Positions 5,410 to 13,672 of a stretch of 18,882 nt of DNA are shown piece after piece. Made by a program: the position numbers and the translations under genes. The DNA is taken from contig DQGN01000037.1 in assembly GCA_003524745.1 (NCBI GenBank), positions 1 to 18,882 of the forward strand. Direction: 5' to 3'. The DNA is from Patescibacteria group bacterium. GTDB taxonomy: Bacteria; Patescibacteriota; Kazan-3B-28; UBA10110. The notes under the pieces were generated by a model, which worked only from the letters and a program-made list of their open reading frames with translations, did no database searches and was not told the origin of the DNA. Positions within the stretch are counted from its first letter, which is position 1. Every line of letters starts with the position of its first letter.

Positions 5410-6984
5410 TTAGAACTTGAAGAATAGTTTTATTTTCTGGAAGAGATTATTTATTAATCCAATTACTTGTTCTGTAGTTTTCGCTATGGTGGATTGTGGC
5501 TTTTTGGTTTGCTGATATGGCGACGGGGTCTTTGTCTTTAATTGTTCTTGTTGGGGTTGAGTTATCCCGCCAGTAGTTGGGGCCGGGGCAATTTTTTCTA
5601 CATTGGTTGGCTCCGGGGTGGGCTTTACTACAACGGTGGATTTTGATTGAGACAAAGGTTTAACTAAAATATTAACTTTAAATTCTGAATCTTCCACCCA
5701 AGCCAGACCGTCGGCTACCAGCGCAAAATATTCAGTAAACTTGGTAGAACGTTTTACTGTCGGGGCTTGGACGGTGAATTCAGCATCGAAACTTTCCCCC
5801 GGTTTGATGATGCCGGGCAGCACTATTCGAGCTGCCCGATTAGAGTAGGGCCAACTGGGATCAATGAATTTGGATTTGCGGTCTCGCGGTCGGCTGGTCC
5901 CAATATGGATTGGTTGTAAGAGACTATCCCAATCCAGATTCCCGGTGTTAGTGAATTTTAGTTTAATTTTGCTTTCTGCTTGGGAGAGTAGCTCTATTGT
6001 GCGAGTGTCTAATACAGGCACTTTAACTTTTAACTCTTGCGGAGGCAGTGCATCAATCACATAAATCTTTAACTTGTCAGCCAAGATTGTCTTATCTGGT
6101 TGAACCACAATCGTCAAATCTATTAGCCCTTTAGGTGGGGCAAAAGCCGGGATGAAATATTCCAAGATGATTAGGTTAGGGTCGTCGGGGGCTGAAACTA
6201 CGCGGGCAAGGGGAGCAATGTAAGTTGTTGACGGAGCCGCTAACTCCACTGCGACATCTTTCAGTAAATCTTCCAGCAAATCTTCCTTAGTGACGTGGAT
6301 CGTTGACTGACTCTTTAACCCTGCTGCTATGGTTTTCAGTAAATCTTCCTTTACTTTTGCATAAACAAATAGTTTGTTGGGCCGATCATGGATGATAATT
6401 TTAGGCGAATAGTCCACTATGGTGAGAGTCGATTTTAGGTCTATAGGTTTTTTTACCGGTGTTTCCTCTTTGGGGGGAGCTGGTTGTTCAGGAGGGGTGT
6501 AAGGTGGTTCTTCTTCGTCTCCTCCGTTAGTTCTGCCTCTTCCTCCGGTTATTGCACTCTTGATGGTAAAGGCCGCATTGCTGGTATCTGTAACCGTGTC
6601 ATCTCCCACCTTAGAGATTTTGATTAAAGCTTGATTGGTAGCAGGCGTAGTTACTGACCAAGAATAACTCCCATCGTTGGTGGTGGAGCTGGTCAGTTCT
6701 TCCCAAGTCCCTCCGGTTGCTCTCTGTAATTCGATTTTTACGTCATTGATCGGCCCCAGGGTAGTCCAGGCAATAGTTACGCCCGTATTAACTGTCCAGG
6801 TTTCCCCTCCATTTGGGTCAGTTACTGTAATAGAGCCACCAATAGGATAGACCGTTATATAAGCAGAAATATCGGCCTCCGCTTTGGCAAATAATAGCCC
6901 GGTAGCCACCATCAGAAGAGCCAGGAGCGTGATTAACTCCTCTTTCAGAACTGTTAGAATAGTTTTTTGTATTTGTTTTAACAT
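5410..6984 (-). CDS. Secreted surface protein with Kre9/KNH-like domain and C-terminal beta domain
   Basis: 524 aa. A signal peptide or anchor covers about residues 17-36 (LITLLALLMVATGLLFAKAEA). Residues 53-142 look like the Ser-Thr-rich/Kre9-KNH-like domain (PF10342): VTDPNGGETWTVNTGVTIAW, WEELTSS, DGSYSWSV, then AAFTIK. A Gly and Pro-rich linker (147-181) leads to a region with two DLL-type segments (213-248). The C-terminal part (about 335-442) looks like an immunoglobulin-type beta sandwich. Its motifs are TNTGNLDWDS, IGTSRPRD, DPSWPYSNRAA, PGESFDAEF and EYFALVADGLAWV, resembling NBR1-Ig-like or related domains. The tail is Thr, Pro and Lys-rich and ends KIKLFFKF. The role is probably structural or adhesive at the cell surface; no enzyme motif is seen. 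A near-consensus promoter lies directly upstream. Confidence 0.8.
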   Translation of the reverse strand: MLKQIQKTILTVLKEELITLLALLMVATGLLFAKAEADISAYITVYPIGGSITVTDPNGGETWTVNTGVTIAWTTLGPINDVKIELQRATGGTWEELTSSTTNDGSYSWSVTTPATNQALIKISKVGDDTVTDTSNAAFTIKSAITGGRGRTNGGDEEEPPYTPPEQPAPPKEETPVKKPIDLKSTLTIVDYSPKIIIHDRPNKLFVYAKVKEDLLKTIAAGLKSQSTIHVTKEDLLEDLLKDVAVELAAPSTTYIAPLARVVSAPDDPNLIILEYFIPAFAPPKGLIDLTIVVQPDKTILADKLKIYVIDALPPQELKVKVPVLDTRTIELLSQAESKIKLKFTNTGNLDWDSLLQPIHIGTSRPRDRKSKFIDPSWPYSNRAARIVLPGIIKPGESFDAEFTVQAPTVKRSTKFTEYFALVADGLAWVEDSEFKVNILVKPLSQSKSTVVVKPTPEPTNVEKIAPAPTTGGITQPQQEQLKTKTPSPYQQTKKPQSTIAKTTEQVIGLINNLFQKIKLFFKF

Positions 6985-7007
6985 AATTATGGAAGGATAT
7001 CCTTTTC

Positions 7008-7036
7008 ATTATACCACAATATAGTTATTTAGTCAA
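7008..7036 (-). promoter_or_regulatory. Strong promoter of the 5410-6984 gene
   Basis: On the minus strand TTGACT (7036-7031), 17 bases, then TATAAT (7013-7008), with TGG directly before the -10 as an extended element. Transcription would start near 7001. The leader includes the palindrome AAGGATATCCTT just upstream of the start codon. The architecture matches the promoter at 16120-16148. Confidence 0.8.
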
Positions 7037-7127
7037 CAGATAAGTTTCTGGTAATTTTCCGGGCAAATATCAGATATCTCCCATGGTTGGCCGGTCATTT
7101 TGAGGCAAGAGGTTTCGGTAAACTTAA

Positions 7128-9350
7128 CTAGTTTTTCTCAGCTCTCTTCAGCTCAAGGAAGCGTAAAAGATTGTAACCGGATTCTATTCCTGCGGTATCA
7201 TCCTTAAACTCGAGCAGGAGCCGGGCTTCTCTTTCTGCCGCTGACTGTTCTCCCATCTCAAGATAGGTCAGACCAAGGTTATAACGCACCTGAGAGTCAT
7301 GGGGGGTCTGTTCGAGGATCGCTCGATAAGTTCTGACTAACCGGGGGAGATCTTTCTTCTCGGCATAAAAAGCGGCTAATTGCTGGGCGTAATTCCGCAA
7401 GCTGATCTTGTTTGCCCAGCGGTCAGAAGCATCCCAATTATTTAGCAATCCTTCAGTAATAGCCAAATGGAGGTTGACTAATTGAAATTGATCATTAAGG
7501 GAGACGGCCTGAAGGAAAAACTCCCGCGCTTTTAGATAATCATTTCTCTTATAGTAAAGAAGACCATGATAGTAGGAGAGGAAGGGACGAGCCGGTCCTA
7601 AGGCGGCGGCCTGCTCCAGAAAAGCTTGTGTCCGAGCAAAAGCCTCGTCATTAATATCCGCGTTTGGGTAATAAGCCAGAGCGATTCCGGTTAAGTTCCG
7701 AGAATCGTTTTTAAAATCTTCCCGATAGCGATACAGCAAATCAGCCACCAGCGGCCAAATTTCTCGTATTTTTTGCTCTTCAGTAAAATCAGGTAGGGCG
7801 ATGCTGTTCTGGGAAAGGGCGAGTGGCAGATAAGGTAAGAAGTTGCGGCGCAAGAAAAGAGAATTTTTCACTAAACTTTCCATCTGTTCGAATTTTTGCT
7901 TAAGTTCAGTCCGCGTGATTGTTCTCAGTTCTCCTACTGCCGCCCGTTGTAGGAGCCATGGTCGCCAAGTATATTGGGGAGAGACCCAGAGTACCAAAAT
8001 GATAAGCGGCACTAGGACGACCCAAGCAGGAGCACGAGAAGAAATCCAGGAGGAGCTTAATGTCGGGCCCAAAGAAGCGATCAAAGCAAAAATAAAAATC
8101 GCCAAAATAGAAGAGGCAATCACATCAAAACCAAAAAAGCTGAGAATGAGATAGGTGACTAAACCAGCTAACCCCAGATAAGCCAATTTTCTGGTAAGGA
8201 AGGGTAGTTTCTTTTTTCCCTTAATATATTGTCCCGTTCGCAAGCAGAGAAAAATAAATAGAAGCACCATTAAGATAACACCGGGCAAACCGGCAACCAC
8301 CGCATATTCCACTAAAAAATTATGAGCCCTGTCGTACCACCAGGTTTCTATGGGAGTGGAGAGGTCCTCAAACACCGGGCGGTAGTGGTTAGTAAAAGCC
8401 AGAGAGAAGTTCTCTAACCCCCAGCCCAAAAGAGGTTTTTCTAAAAAGGCCTCCCCACCAATTTGCCAAGCTTGGAAGCGGTGGGCAAGACCCGGTTCAT
8501 TAAGCTGAATTGCCAGACGGGGAAAACCGGTAAAAGCCAGCATGCCAAACCCCAAAATTATGGTTAGTATACTCAGGATGACAAAGAACTTTTTCTTGAA
8601 AGGCGCCCAGAATTTTACCGCCAACAGCACCAGGACACCTGCCAATACAGCAAAATAAGCGGTGCGCCCGAAAGTCAGCCACAGAGCGTAGAATTGGGCC
8701 AGCAATGATAGGCCCAACACCCAACGCCAAGTCGGTTTAAAATTAAAGAGCAACAGAGCGACAGTAGTAACAATTGCAAGAGCCAGGTAATAGGCCAGAA
8801 AATTAAGATTAGACAGAGAACCGACGGCATCGACCATCCAGGTGTTCGTCATGAGAAACTGCATAAAGGATTGGACAAAAATCCAAGCGGAGATGAGCCC
8901 TGCTACCAATCCGTTGAGAAAAAGCCAATCGATCCAAAGGGAGGGGCGGGCAGTAAAATTTAACCGGAGAAGATAATAAAAGAGAAGATAATGGAGCCAC
9001 TGGTATAAACTATCGTTGCGCCAGAAGGTACCCCAAATACTGTTCGTCCGGTCTTGACTGAAAATAGTAGCTAATATTAAAACTATCCCAAATCCGGCAA
9101 TCAGAAAATCAATGATATTCCAGCGGAAAGCGGCTAATTTAAGGCGGCCACTTAAGCAGAGCAGAGCGAAAACAATGAGAATAACTTCGGTTAAGGCATT
9201 GAACAAAAACGCCTTGTCAAATAGATTGGCGTAAAGAGAAGCACTATTGTGCCAAAGGATGATCAGAGGGACCAATAAAAGAAGATAGGCAGGTAAGCCG
9301 TCTAAAGAGAAGGCAAAGGCAGGTTTAGTTTTAGGATATTTTTCCGTCAT
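7128..9350 (-). CDS. O-antigen ligase/polymerase-like membrane protein with C-terminal TPR repeats
   Basis: 740 aa. The first 465 or so residues form roughly a dozen membrane helices. The O-antigen ligase (Wzy_C/WaaL, PF04932) pattern is present: TFGRTAYF near 226-233 with the conserved Arg, then LLGWGLENFSLAF (307-319), then the RAHNFLVEYAVVAGLPGV loop (341-358) with the conserved His-Asn. The C-terminal 180 residues are soluble TPR-like helices (LSYYHGLLYYKRNDYLKARE, YNLGLTYLEMGEQSAAERE). Such proteins move lipid-linked glycans onto an acceptor, or act as protein O-oligosaccharyltransferases; the TPR tail may hold the acceptor. With secreted Thr/Ser-rich proteins on both sides, protein glycosylation is a reasonable inference. 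The ATG lies in a family A-like stretch (AGAATGACGG), and no Shine-Dalgarno is seen, so the exact start is uncertain. Confidence 0.85.
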   Translation of the reverse strand: MTEKYPKTKPAFAFSLDGLPAYLLLLVPLIILWHNSASLYANLFDKAFLFNALTEVILIVFALLCLSGRLKLAAFRWNIIDFLIAGFGIVLILATIFSQDRTNSIWGTFWRNDSLYQWLHYLLFYYLLRLNFTARPSLWIDWLFLNGLVAGLISAWIFVQSFMQFLMTNTWMVDAVGSLSNLNFLAYYLALAIVTTVALLLFNFKPTWRWVLGLSLLAQFYALWLTFGRTAYFAVLAGVLVLLAVKFWAPFKKKFFVILSILTIILGFGMLAFTGFPRLAIQLNEPGLAHRFQAWQIGGEAFLEKPLLGWGLENFSLAFTNHYRPVFEDLSTPIETWWYDRAHNFLVEYAVVAGLPGVILMVLLFIFLCLRTGQYIKGKKKLPFLTRKLAYLGLAGLVTYLILSFFGFDVIASSILAIFIFALIASLGPTLSSSWISSRAPAWVVLVPLIILVLWVSPQYTWRPWLLQRAAVGELRTITRTELKQKFEQMESLVKNSLFLRRNFLPYLPLALSQNSIALPDFTEEQKIREIWPLVADLLYRYREDFKNDSRNLTGIALAYYPNADINDEAFARTQAFLEQAAALGPARPFLSYYHGLLYYKRNDYLKAREFFLQAVSLNDQFQLVNLHLAITEGLLNNWDASDRWANKISLRNYAQQLAAFYAEKKDLPRLVRTYRAILEQTPHDSQVRYNLGLTYLEMGEQSAAEREARLLLEFKDDTAGIESGYNLLRFLELKRAEKN

Positions 9351-9366
9351 TCTAAATTACTTTTCT

Positions 9367-9411
9367 GTCATCCTGACCTCCGTCATCTGACGGAGTGGAG
9401 GAATCTAACCA
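9367..9411. repeat. Family A repeat copy
   Basis: It starts GTCATCCTGACC and contains a perfect 8 bp stem, CTCCGTCA (9378-9385) and TGACGGAG (9388-9395), then GGAGGAATC. Confidence 0.65.
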
Positions 9412-9509
9412 CTTTACAAGCGGCCCTGAATTCTTGTTACTTTCCCGAGGACAGTAAACCCAAGGGGTCCCCTTTGGGGCCAAAGTCTTCTCGCAGTCGC
9501 TTTCACTCT

Positions 9510-9582
9510 GGATGATATGAAAATATAGCTTTCTGTTCTCGTCCGGTATAACCGGACTTCACAGCGCTAATTTTCATTATCC
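9510..9582. other. Long nested hairpin, possible structured RNA or long repeat
   Basis: The outer arms 9510-9524 and 9570-9582 are complementary with a 2-base bulge. Inside, AGC (9527-9529) can pair with GCT (9566-9568). The tip is a perfect 7 bp stem, GTCCGGT (9541-9547) with ACCGGAC (9551-9557) around ATA. No T run follows on either strand, so it is not a standard terminator. It could be an RNA structure at the end of the upstream transcript or part of a dispersed repeat. Confidence 0.4.
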
Positions 9583-9660
9583 AGTACGCTCAAGCTCCAA
9601 TGCTCGGTCAGGGAGAACAGAGCTCGAGTTCCAAGGGCTGGGTTAAAACCAAGGGATCTT

Positions 9661-12093
9661 TTAGGCGACGGTAAACTGCATAGTTCCATCATAATCAGCC
9701 GGTATCTGCGATGGAGGCATCACCACCTGAATGGTGGGGCGGATATTGGTAACACTTCCATTGGCGCCGCTACTGCGGGTGCCGACAGCTCTGGTAGTAT
9801 CCAGTGAGTAAGTGCCGCTGGTCGTCTCGTTAGTGGAAGTGATAACTCCACTCCAAAGGGTATAAGTATCACCTGTACCATCCCCGCCAGCGGGGATGCC
9901 ATCGGTTCGCAACTTCACATTGGCATCAGGAATAGTATGTCCGCCACCTCCGTCATTCAGCGTAACGGTCATAATCACGGTCAAGCTCCACGCCGCCGAC
10001 CCGTAGGTTACTGCTACCAATTCTCCTGCCCCCCAAGTGGTTTCAGTGGTAACGCCGGGGTTGCCGGTGGTTAATGTAACATCGGTTGGTGCGGTTACCC
10101 CCAGAGAAGCTGCTGTACTAAAAACAACTTTAGGGTAAGTGGTAGGATAAAAATCAAAATCAGTGCCGTTGTCAGTTACTTTAAAGTCGTAGGTCGCGAC
10201 GGTGGCGGATTGAAGCGACCATTCATATTCGGTAAAGTTGGCGGGGAGCATGGTAGTATCACCGGCGGGGCTACTATTTTCCTCCATCGACCCGGCGGTG
10301 AAGGTAAAACCGCTGGCGGAGTCATCAGTCAATTGTCGGGTCGTAGCTAAAGCATCGGCCACATTAGCTGAAGTGACGATCGTAACATTGGAAGAACCGG
10401 TGGTGATCTCCGTCCAGGAACCCGGCGGAGAGTTGACCCGATAGTAGACCTTAGGGCTTAAGGTGTCGGGGTTCTCGTCCCCTTGGTTTCTGATCTGGAA
10501 GCGCAAACGGAAGTTGGTGGCGGTAAGAAAAGCCACGGTAGTGTCGTCTTCTGTAGTAGCACCGTCCTTATCGGTCCAGGCCGCGTGGGTGTCGTTAGAG
10601 GTATTGTCATCGTTATCCTCGTCAAAACGCCAGTGGGTCTGATTATAAAGTTGATTGGCGTAGGCGAGAGGAGTGGGGGTAGAGGCATAATTCATCGGAG
10701 GTAGAATAGCGCTGTCGTAATTAGAGATGCCGGGTGAATTACTGCCACCGAAACGGTGGAGGACATTTCCGGCCGTACTCGCGGCCAAACTGACCAGCTC
10801 CACCTCCACCACTAATCTATCTCCCAAACTGGACGCCACTGATGAGCCGGTGATCAGCACCTCCACTTGATTGTCGCTAGTGGCGATTCCCCATTCAGTG
10901 CCGGAGTTGGCTACGGCAGCAATCGTACCTCGGCTGCCGGAATCGTCGTTTTTCCAGACATAGATCATATAGCGGTATTGGGCGTTATCAGTAGCGGCAG
11001 TTTCGTTACCGTGCATATGAAGGACCCAGGTAGCGGCCGGAATGGTTTGGGCGGTCAGAGGCGGGGAGGTCCAGGTGTTCATTTGGTAGTAGAGGGGGTT
11101 GCCGGTGACAGTTACGGCTTGGGTTTTGGTCTCGGCGCTTGAGCCGGCGGTGGTGCTGGATCTTCGGCCTTCCCAAGTCCCGGCTTGGAAAGTATCGCCG
11201 GTTTGGTGGGCGTTGGGGGTCGGTTCGTAAGAAGTGGTAGTTTCTCTCAGCCAAAGGGGGTCAAAGGTATCCACTGCGGTAATCCCAACTGTGACATAGC
11301 TGGCCGGAGTGGTGTTATTAGTGCCATCAACCACAGCCACATTCCCGCCCCAGTTCAAGGTGGCGAAGCGGGTAGCGGCAGTACGAGTGGAAGCATCCAC
11401 CCAAATCTCTACTGCCAAATAATCAGTGTTACCGCTGGTATAGTTGCCGCCGGTCATGGCGTTAGCGACGGTCCAGATTCTCCCAGAGTTAGCAGATCCG
11501 CCAGTACCGATCTCGGTGCCGTGCGAGGTAGGGCCAGCCAAAGTTTTAACATTAGAATTGGTGCCGGAATCATAGACATATATAAAAGCCCGGACAAAAC
11601 CGTTCAGAGCACCGTTGGATTCGCTGGCTGACACCCCCACTTCAAAAGTGCTCGCACCGGCTCCCGGGGCTACAAAATTGGTACCAGAAGCCAGCGGCAT
11701 GATAAAAGTTCTAAACCACGCCATGTCCACATCCGGGGTCGTGGTAAAGGCAGGACTCACTATCGAGTAGGAAGCGGTGCCAGGATCTATCGGGCCGGCG
11801 ATGGGAATCATGCCGAGAGCAGTACCTTGACCACCGACAACCATGCCGGAAGTATCACTGCTGTTTTCAACGGTAGGACCGGCCACGCCAAAATAATTAT
11901 TAGCGGTGCGGGTGGGGGAGATCGTATAATCCCCCTTAAAATAAAAAGTAGTCGGCGCCGCCGCTTGGGCGTTAGCTCTTGGCGATGAGGTGGTTTCCTG
12001 GGGGCGACCAATTAAATCCGCGTCGATTAAAACATTGGTCGTCAAAAAAATTGCCGCCATTAACCAGACCAGTTTTTTTAGTTTGCTTTTCAT
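9661..12093 (-). CDS. Very large secreted beta-rich surface protein with WxL-like C-terminus
   Basis: 810 aa. The N-terminus is a signal peptide (MKSKLKKLVWLMAAIFLTTN, with an ANAQA-type cleavage region around 40-44). The rest is rich in Thr, Ser, Gly, Asn and Ala with no membrane helix, typical of repeated beta domains. Residues about 45-280 look like one domain and 285-470 like a related one: both carry Thr-rich strands, W residues and an LAVEIW/LVVEVEL strand. The last 140 residues hold a W-S-L motif (702-704, AAWSLTV) and end YDGTMQFTVA. This recalls the C-terminal WxL cell-wall-binding domain, but the second WxL motif is missing. The role is probably a structural surface or appendage protein. 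It lies 61 bases after the DUF916/LysM gene, the gap being almost entirely one family B repeat; it is probably co-transcribed with it. Confidence 0.75.
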   Translation of the reverse strand: MKSKLKKLVWLMAAIFLTTNVLIDADLIGRPQETTSSPRANAQAAAPTTFYFKGDYTISPTRTANNYFGVAGPTVENSSDTSGMVVGGQGTALGMIPIAGPIDPGTASYSIVSPAFTTTPDVDMAWFRTFIMPLASGTNFVAPGAGASTFEVGVSASESNGALNGFVRAFIYVYDSGTNSNVKTLAGPTSHGTEIGTGGSANSGRIWTVANAMTGGNYTSGNTDYLAVEIWVDASTRTAATRFATLNWGGNVAVVDGTNNTTPASYVTVGITAVDTFDPLWLRETTTSYEPTPNAHQTGDTFQAGTWEGRRSSTTAGSSAETKTQAVTVTGNPLYYQMNTWTSPPLTAQTIPAATWVLHMHGNETAATDNAQYRYMIYVWKNDDSGSRGTIAAVANSGTEWGIATSDNQVEVLITGSSVASSLGDRLVVEVELVSLAASTAGNVLHRFGGSNSPGISNYDSAILPPMNYASTPTPLAYANQLYNQTHWRFDEDNDDNTSNDTHAAWTDKDGATTEDDTTVAFLTATNFRLRFQIRNQGDENPDTLSPKVYYRVNSPPGSWTEITTGSSNVTIVTSANVADALATTRQLTDDSASGFTFTAGSMEENSSPAGDTTMLPANFTEYEWSLQSATVATYDFKVTDNGTDFDFYPTTYPKVVFSTAASLGVTAPTDVTLTTGNPGVTTETTWGAGELVAVTYGSAAWSLTVIMTVTLNDGGGGHTIPDANVKLRTDGIPAGGDGTGDTYTLWSGVITSTNETTSGTYSLDTTRAVGTRSSGANGSVTNIRPTIQVVMPPSQIPADYDGTMQFTVA

Positions 12094-12109
12094 CTTCTTG
12101 AATATTGAT

Positions 12110-12154
12110 TAACCCCACCCAACCTCCCCTTGACAAGGGGAGGAGAGGAGGGGT
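12110..12154. repeat. Family B repeat between two co-directional genes
   Basis: The core is a perfect 9 bp stem, CCTCCCCTT (12123-12131) and AAGGGGAGG (12135-12143), around GAC, flanked by CCCCACCC and GAGGAGGGG. It starts directly beyond the stop codon of the 12155-13657 gene. It could act as an mRNA 3' hairpin that tunes expression between the two genes. Confidence 0.8.
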
Positions 12155-13657
12155 CTATTCCGGTACTTCTAATTCAAGGCCGGCTTTCAGTTTGAACCCC
12201 GGCTTCAGGCGATTAAATTTGGCTATTTCTTTCCAGGATAATCCGGTAAATTGTTCCACATCTTTGCGGGTATCGCCCGGCTGGATAATGATGGTGTAGC
12301 TAGGTGTCTGGGTGATAACCCCTTTTGTCATTCCGGGCTTGACCCGGAATCCAGACCTAGATCCTGGAGATCCTGAATCGAGTTCAGGATGACGGTTTTG
12401 AGGTCCAGGATGACGAAGGGAAGGGTGAGGTTTCCGAGAAAATAATCTGACGACAGGAGCGAATAAGTAAACCAATATATTAGGAATCGGCAGGATTCTC
12501 CGTTGACCTTGGCTGTCGGGCACATAAATGGTTTTGGTTGTCCCTAAATCATATGGCGGTTTAATTTCGTTGATTTGCGCCAATAATTTCCAATCCACCC
12601 GGTACAAGCCAGCGATTTTCTGCAAAGTGTCAGTTTTTTTAATGCGGTGGCTGACGACCGGAGTTTTAGCTAACCGCATAAACTTTCGCCATTTGTTGAT
12701 CTGCCAGCCGAACCAAGCCAAGAACAGCAAGATGACAAAAACGATCGCTTGAGTATAGGGAATAAAGAAGGTCATCAGATAGACCCGGATGGGTGGGGCG
12801 GGGGCAGTGATTTTATTACTGGGGTTAAGCCCTTCGAAGGTGTCTTGAATATTTAAAATAGCGAGGTAAGGCCCCAGCAAAGGTCGGTTCTTGCCTGGCC
12901 AAATCATTTCGCTAGTTAAGGTCTTTTTAGGGAATATTTGTCCCAGCTCAAAGTTGTCTTTCTTGTCATATAAACCGAATAGGCCATAAATTTTGCCGTT
13001 AGCTTCCAGATTAGCTCGCACATTACCATTGTTGGTCCATTTGAATCGAAAGACCATTTTGGACCCCCTTCCGAACCAAGCTTTGGCTTTAAGTTGCAAA
13101 TCCCGGATGATGTTCCCTTTAACTGTGAGATACATCCTGGCACCGACCCGAGTAGTTACGCCTACCGTGGCCCCCCCGGCATTTATGGTTGCATCTGGTG
13201 TGGTGGTATCTTTTTGGACCGTGATTCCCCCAATATGGTCACCTACCTCTGCATCAACTGGCACCTGAACAGTAAATTTGATGTCCATCTGGGACTTAGG
13301 CGGTAAAGTCAGTTTTTTTTCGGCCAAGGTAATCCATTTGCCAATGTCTTGATTTCTACTTTCATCATCTGTCAGGGCGAAAGACCCGTCTTGAGTTGAA
13401 AATGCATCCAGACCCTCCAGATTAATTTTTAGTTCATTAGAAGAACTGTTAATCACCCTCACCGTATCTTCAATGGTGGTGCCGGGGTCTACTTCGTAGA
13501 CGAACCAGCTACCCTTGATTCTGGATTCCGAGGAATCTGGCGAAGGGGTTACTCCGACGCCACCGGCAGACACTGCCAAAACCGCATTGGGTTGTAATAA
13601 AACAGCCGCTGCCAGTAGTATGAGAATTAAAAATATTTTTTGGTGTTGGCGAAACAT
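12155..13657 (-). CDS. DUF916-like surface protein with one or two membrane segments and two LysM domains
   Basis: 500 aa. Signal peptide at 7-29 (LILLAAAVLLQPNAVLAVSA). Residues 33-180 match the DUF916/WxL-interacting-protein pattern: GVGVTPSPDSSESR, VYEVDPGTTIEDTVRVINSS, DAFSTQDGSF, LTLPPKSQMDIKFTVQVP and GDHIGGI. A second beta domain covers 185-290. A membrane helix (303-320) is followed by basic residues NKWRKFMR. LysM 1 spans 336-380 (HRIKKTDTLQKIAGLY ... TIYVP) and LysM 2 spans 453-500 (IIIQPGDTRKDVEQFTGLSW ... ELEVP). Between them is a weakly hydrophobic stretch (389-405), then about 31 residues (415-445) encoded by a family A repeat (HPELDSGSPGSRSGF, KPGMTK). The function is probably anchoring or holding surface proteins against the wall. 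It begins 15 bases after the GT-C-like gene, with no visible Shine-Dalgarno. Confidence 0.8.
   Translation of the reverse strand: MFRQHQKIFLILILLAAAVLLQPNAVLAVSAGGVGVTPSPDSSESRIKGSWFVYEVDPGTTIEDTVRVINSSSNELKINLEGLDAFSTQDGSFALTDDESRNQDIGKWITLAEKKLTLPPKSQMDIKFTVQVPVDAEVGDHIGGITVQKDTTTPDATINAGGATVGVTTRVGARMYLTVKGNIIRDLQLKAKAWFGRGSKMVFRFKWTNNGNVRANLEANGKIYGLFGLYDKKDNFELGQIFPKKTLTSEMIWPGKNRPLLGPYLAILNIQDTFEGLNPSNKITAPAPPIRVYLMTFFIPYTQAIVFVILLFLAWFGWQINKWRKFMRLAKTPVVSHRIKKTDTLQKIAGLYRVDWKLLAQINEIKPPYDLGTTKTIYVPDSQGQRRILPIPNILVYLFAPVVRLFSRKPHPSLRHPGPQNRHPELDSGSPGSRSGFRVKPGMTKGVITQTPSYTIIIQPGDTRKDVEQFTGLSWKEIAKFNRLKPGFKLKAGLELEVPE
12323..12420. repeat. Family A composite repeat inside a coding sequence
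   Basis: It contains GTCATTCCGGG/CCCGGAAT and TCCTGAA/TTCAGGA inverted pairs, each ending in the family's GTCAT/ATGAC signature. The reading frame passes through it without a stop and translates to residues 415-445 of the DUF916/LysM protein. Confidence 0.85.
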
Positions 13658-13672
13658 AATATTAGTATATCT

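Larger units (their letters stand above)
9351..9660. other. 310-base gap with a family A repeat and a large hairpin
   Basis: I see no gene here. A family A copy lies at 9367-9411, near the start of the O-antigen-ligase-like gene. An imperfect hairpin (CCAAGGGGTCCCCTTTGG) is near 9460-9478, and a long nested hairpin covers 9510-9582. GTTCTC (9534-9539) and GAGAAC (9612-9617) form a further distant inverted pair. The gap follows the stop of the largest secreted protein and may hold its terminator and the start of the next transcript. Confidence 0.6.

Noticed and set aside
9351..9660. tRNA gene or known riboswitch in the gap
   Set aside because: No cloverleaf with a GTTCGAATC-type T arm or recognisable riboswitch core could be found by eye.
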